From positions 129,304,568 to 129,368,567 of the forward strand of contig NC_067283.1 in the NCBI RefSeq assembly GCF_020740795.1: a stretch of DNA of 64,000 nucleotides, in the 5' to 3' direction. The stretch comes from Apus apus (lineage: Eukaryota; Chordata; Aves; Apodiformes; Apodidae). The notes beneath the pieces were generated by a model. It did not search any database. It was given only the letters and a program-made list of their open reading frames with translations, and was not told the origin of the DNA. This document shows positions 63,047 to 64,000 of this stretch, piece after piece. The position numbers and the translations under genes are program-made. How positions within the stretch are numbered: position 1 is the stretch's first letter; each line of letters begins with the position of its first letter.

Positions 63047-64000
63047 TCTTGGATCCAGATGGAAGGAAACCCTAATTTCCTCCGCTTCAACTGTCCTGTG
63101 CTGCAGGCATTTGCCACACCTAATGGATGAGCTCTTGCTGTGGAAGCACTATTGGTTTAGCGTAAATCCTGGTGAATTTTCTGCCAAACGTTGAAGAGAT
63201 CACACTTACTGTTCCTTAGAGTTTGGCAGCCTAACTTGTTCTGCTTCTCTCCATCTCTGCTTATCCTTTTGCTGAAAGGTCAGGGGATTCATAGGATTTG
63301 TGTAAGTAGGGCAGAGTTCACCACCGTTGCTGACACTTGGAGATATCAGTATATTAAAAGAAAGCATTCCCATCTTGCACATTGGTATCCTACCAAGCGG
63401 GGAAACAGCCCAGTGGTTATGAATGAATCAGAATAGATACCCATTTTACACAGAACACCAAAGATCAACTGTTCTTGGTCTGAACTAAAACAGGATTGGT
63501 TTTCCCCATTGAATACCAGCTTAGTGTTGTACTAATTCCTCTGCTAAACTGGATGCAGAATCTGTTTTCTGACTTTTAAAGTGGTGGTAGAAAGCAGGAG
63601 AAAGGTTTTCTCAGCAGTGAGTTGCAGACTGTCCACCTGTACAAGGTGGAACAAGGTGTCTCAGGATCCTATGTGGCGCTTCTGTGTGCCTGGAGTTAGA
63701 GGAGAAATTTTTAATTTGTATAACAAATCAGACATTACCTGGGAAACCTTGGTAGGAATGTTTTTCCTGCAGACCCCATTGTCTATTCCTAGGAAAAGGG
63801 AAAGACAGCATGATTTCCCCCATTAAAAAGAGAAAAAACCCCAAAATGTGTAGACAGTTAACTAAGAAGAGAACAATGGATTTCTAAAAAGATATTTTTC
63901 ATTTTTAATAGTCTTGAATAATTACCAAGTGACACAGACCACATCAAAAGAAAGACTTCAGGCTTCCTTGAGGAATCAGATAGACTTCTAGCTCTACATT
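63047..64000. other. Intergenic end of window
   Basis: No repeat family or exon recognised. Two 81-codon open frames (63191-63436 and 63581-63826) are chance-sized. Confidence 0.6.

Noticed and set aside
28860..64000. Searched by eye for the genes that follow CA2 in mammals (PSKH2, ATP6V0D2, SLC7A13)
   Set aside because: No kinase, V-ATPase d-subunit or transporter motif is seen in any open frame; only CR1-derived coding sequence was found. Short diverged exons could be missed.

Overview
The window is vertebrate nuclear DNA, almost certainly from a bird. Two things show this. It holds a complete, intron-split carbonic anhydrase II gene whose product closely resembles, as I recall it, chicken CA2. 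The interspersed repeats are CR1 LINEs ending in the typical short 3' octamers (ATTCTRTG), with no mammalian-type SINE visible. Apart from one CpG island the DNA is AT-rich and non-coding. Nothing bacterial, plasmid or phage-like is present. The species cannot be named from the sequence alone.

Region 1 (1-2,580) is upstream intergenic DNA with one old CR1 tail. Region 2 (about 2,590-3,420) is the CA2 CpG-island promoter. It has a TATA box at 3174-3180, a direct-repeat-3 nuclear-receptor site just upstream at 3151-3165, and GC boxes. Region 3 (3,248-20,586) is the CA2 coding region on the + strand: seven exons, all introns GT-AG, 260 codons, no defects, and all catalytic residues present. Intron 2 is about 10.2 kb and has no recognisable CR1. 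Intron 6 carries an old CR1. The 3' UTR runs to about 21,310, with two AATAAA signals, a Pumilio-type site and a G-quadruplex motif.

Region 4 (about 21,600-64,000) has no recognisable host gene and holds eight clear CR1 copies plus one doubtful ancient one. The outstanding copy lies on the - strand at about 25,611-28,740. Its ORF2 is fully open, about 960 codons, with intact endonuclease and reverse-transcriptase catalytic residues, but its ORF1 is only a broken tail. The other copies are 5'-truncated and damaged. Two of them, about 40 kb apart (21,624-22,475 and 62,231-63,046), share an identical chimeric 5' leader of about 47 bp joined to the same internal point of ORF2. A third copy at 47,965-49,441 shares their diagnostic residues but lacks the leader. 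This points to a derived, probably non-autonomous CR1 lineage that propagated in this genome, and it is the best candidate here for something undescribed.

The pieces do not form an operon or pathway. CA2 is a single housekeeping and inducible enzyme gene, and the CR1 copies are independent insertions. No second host gene, RNA gene, CRISPR array or DNA transposon could be supported.
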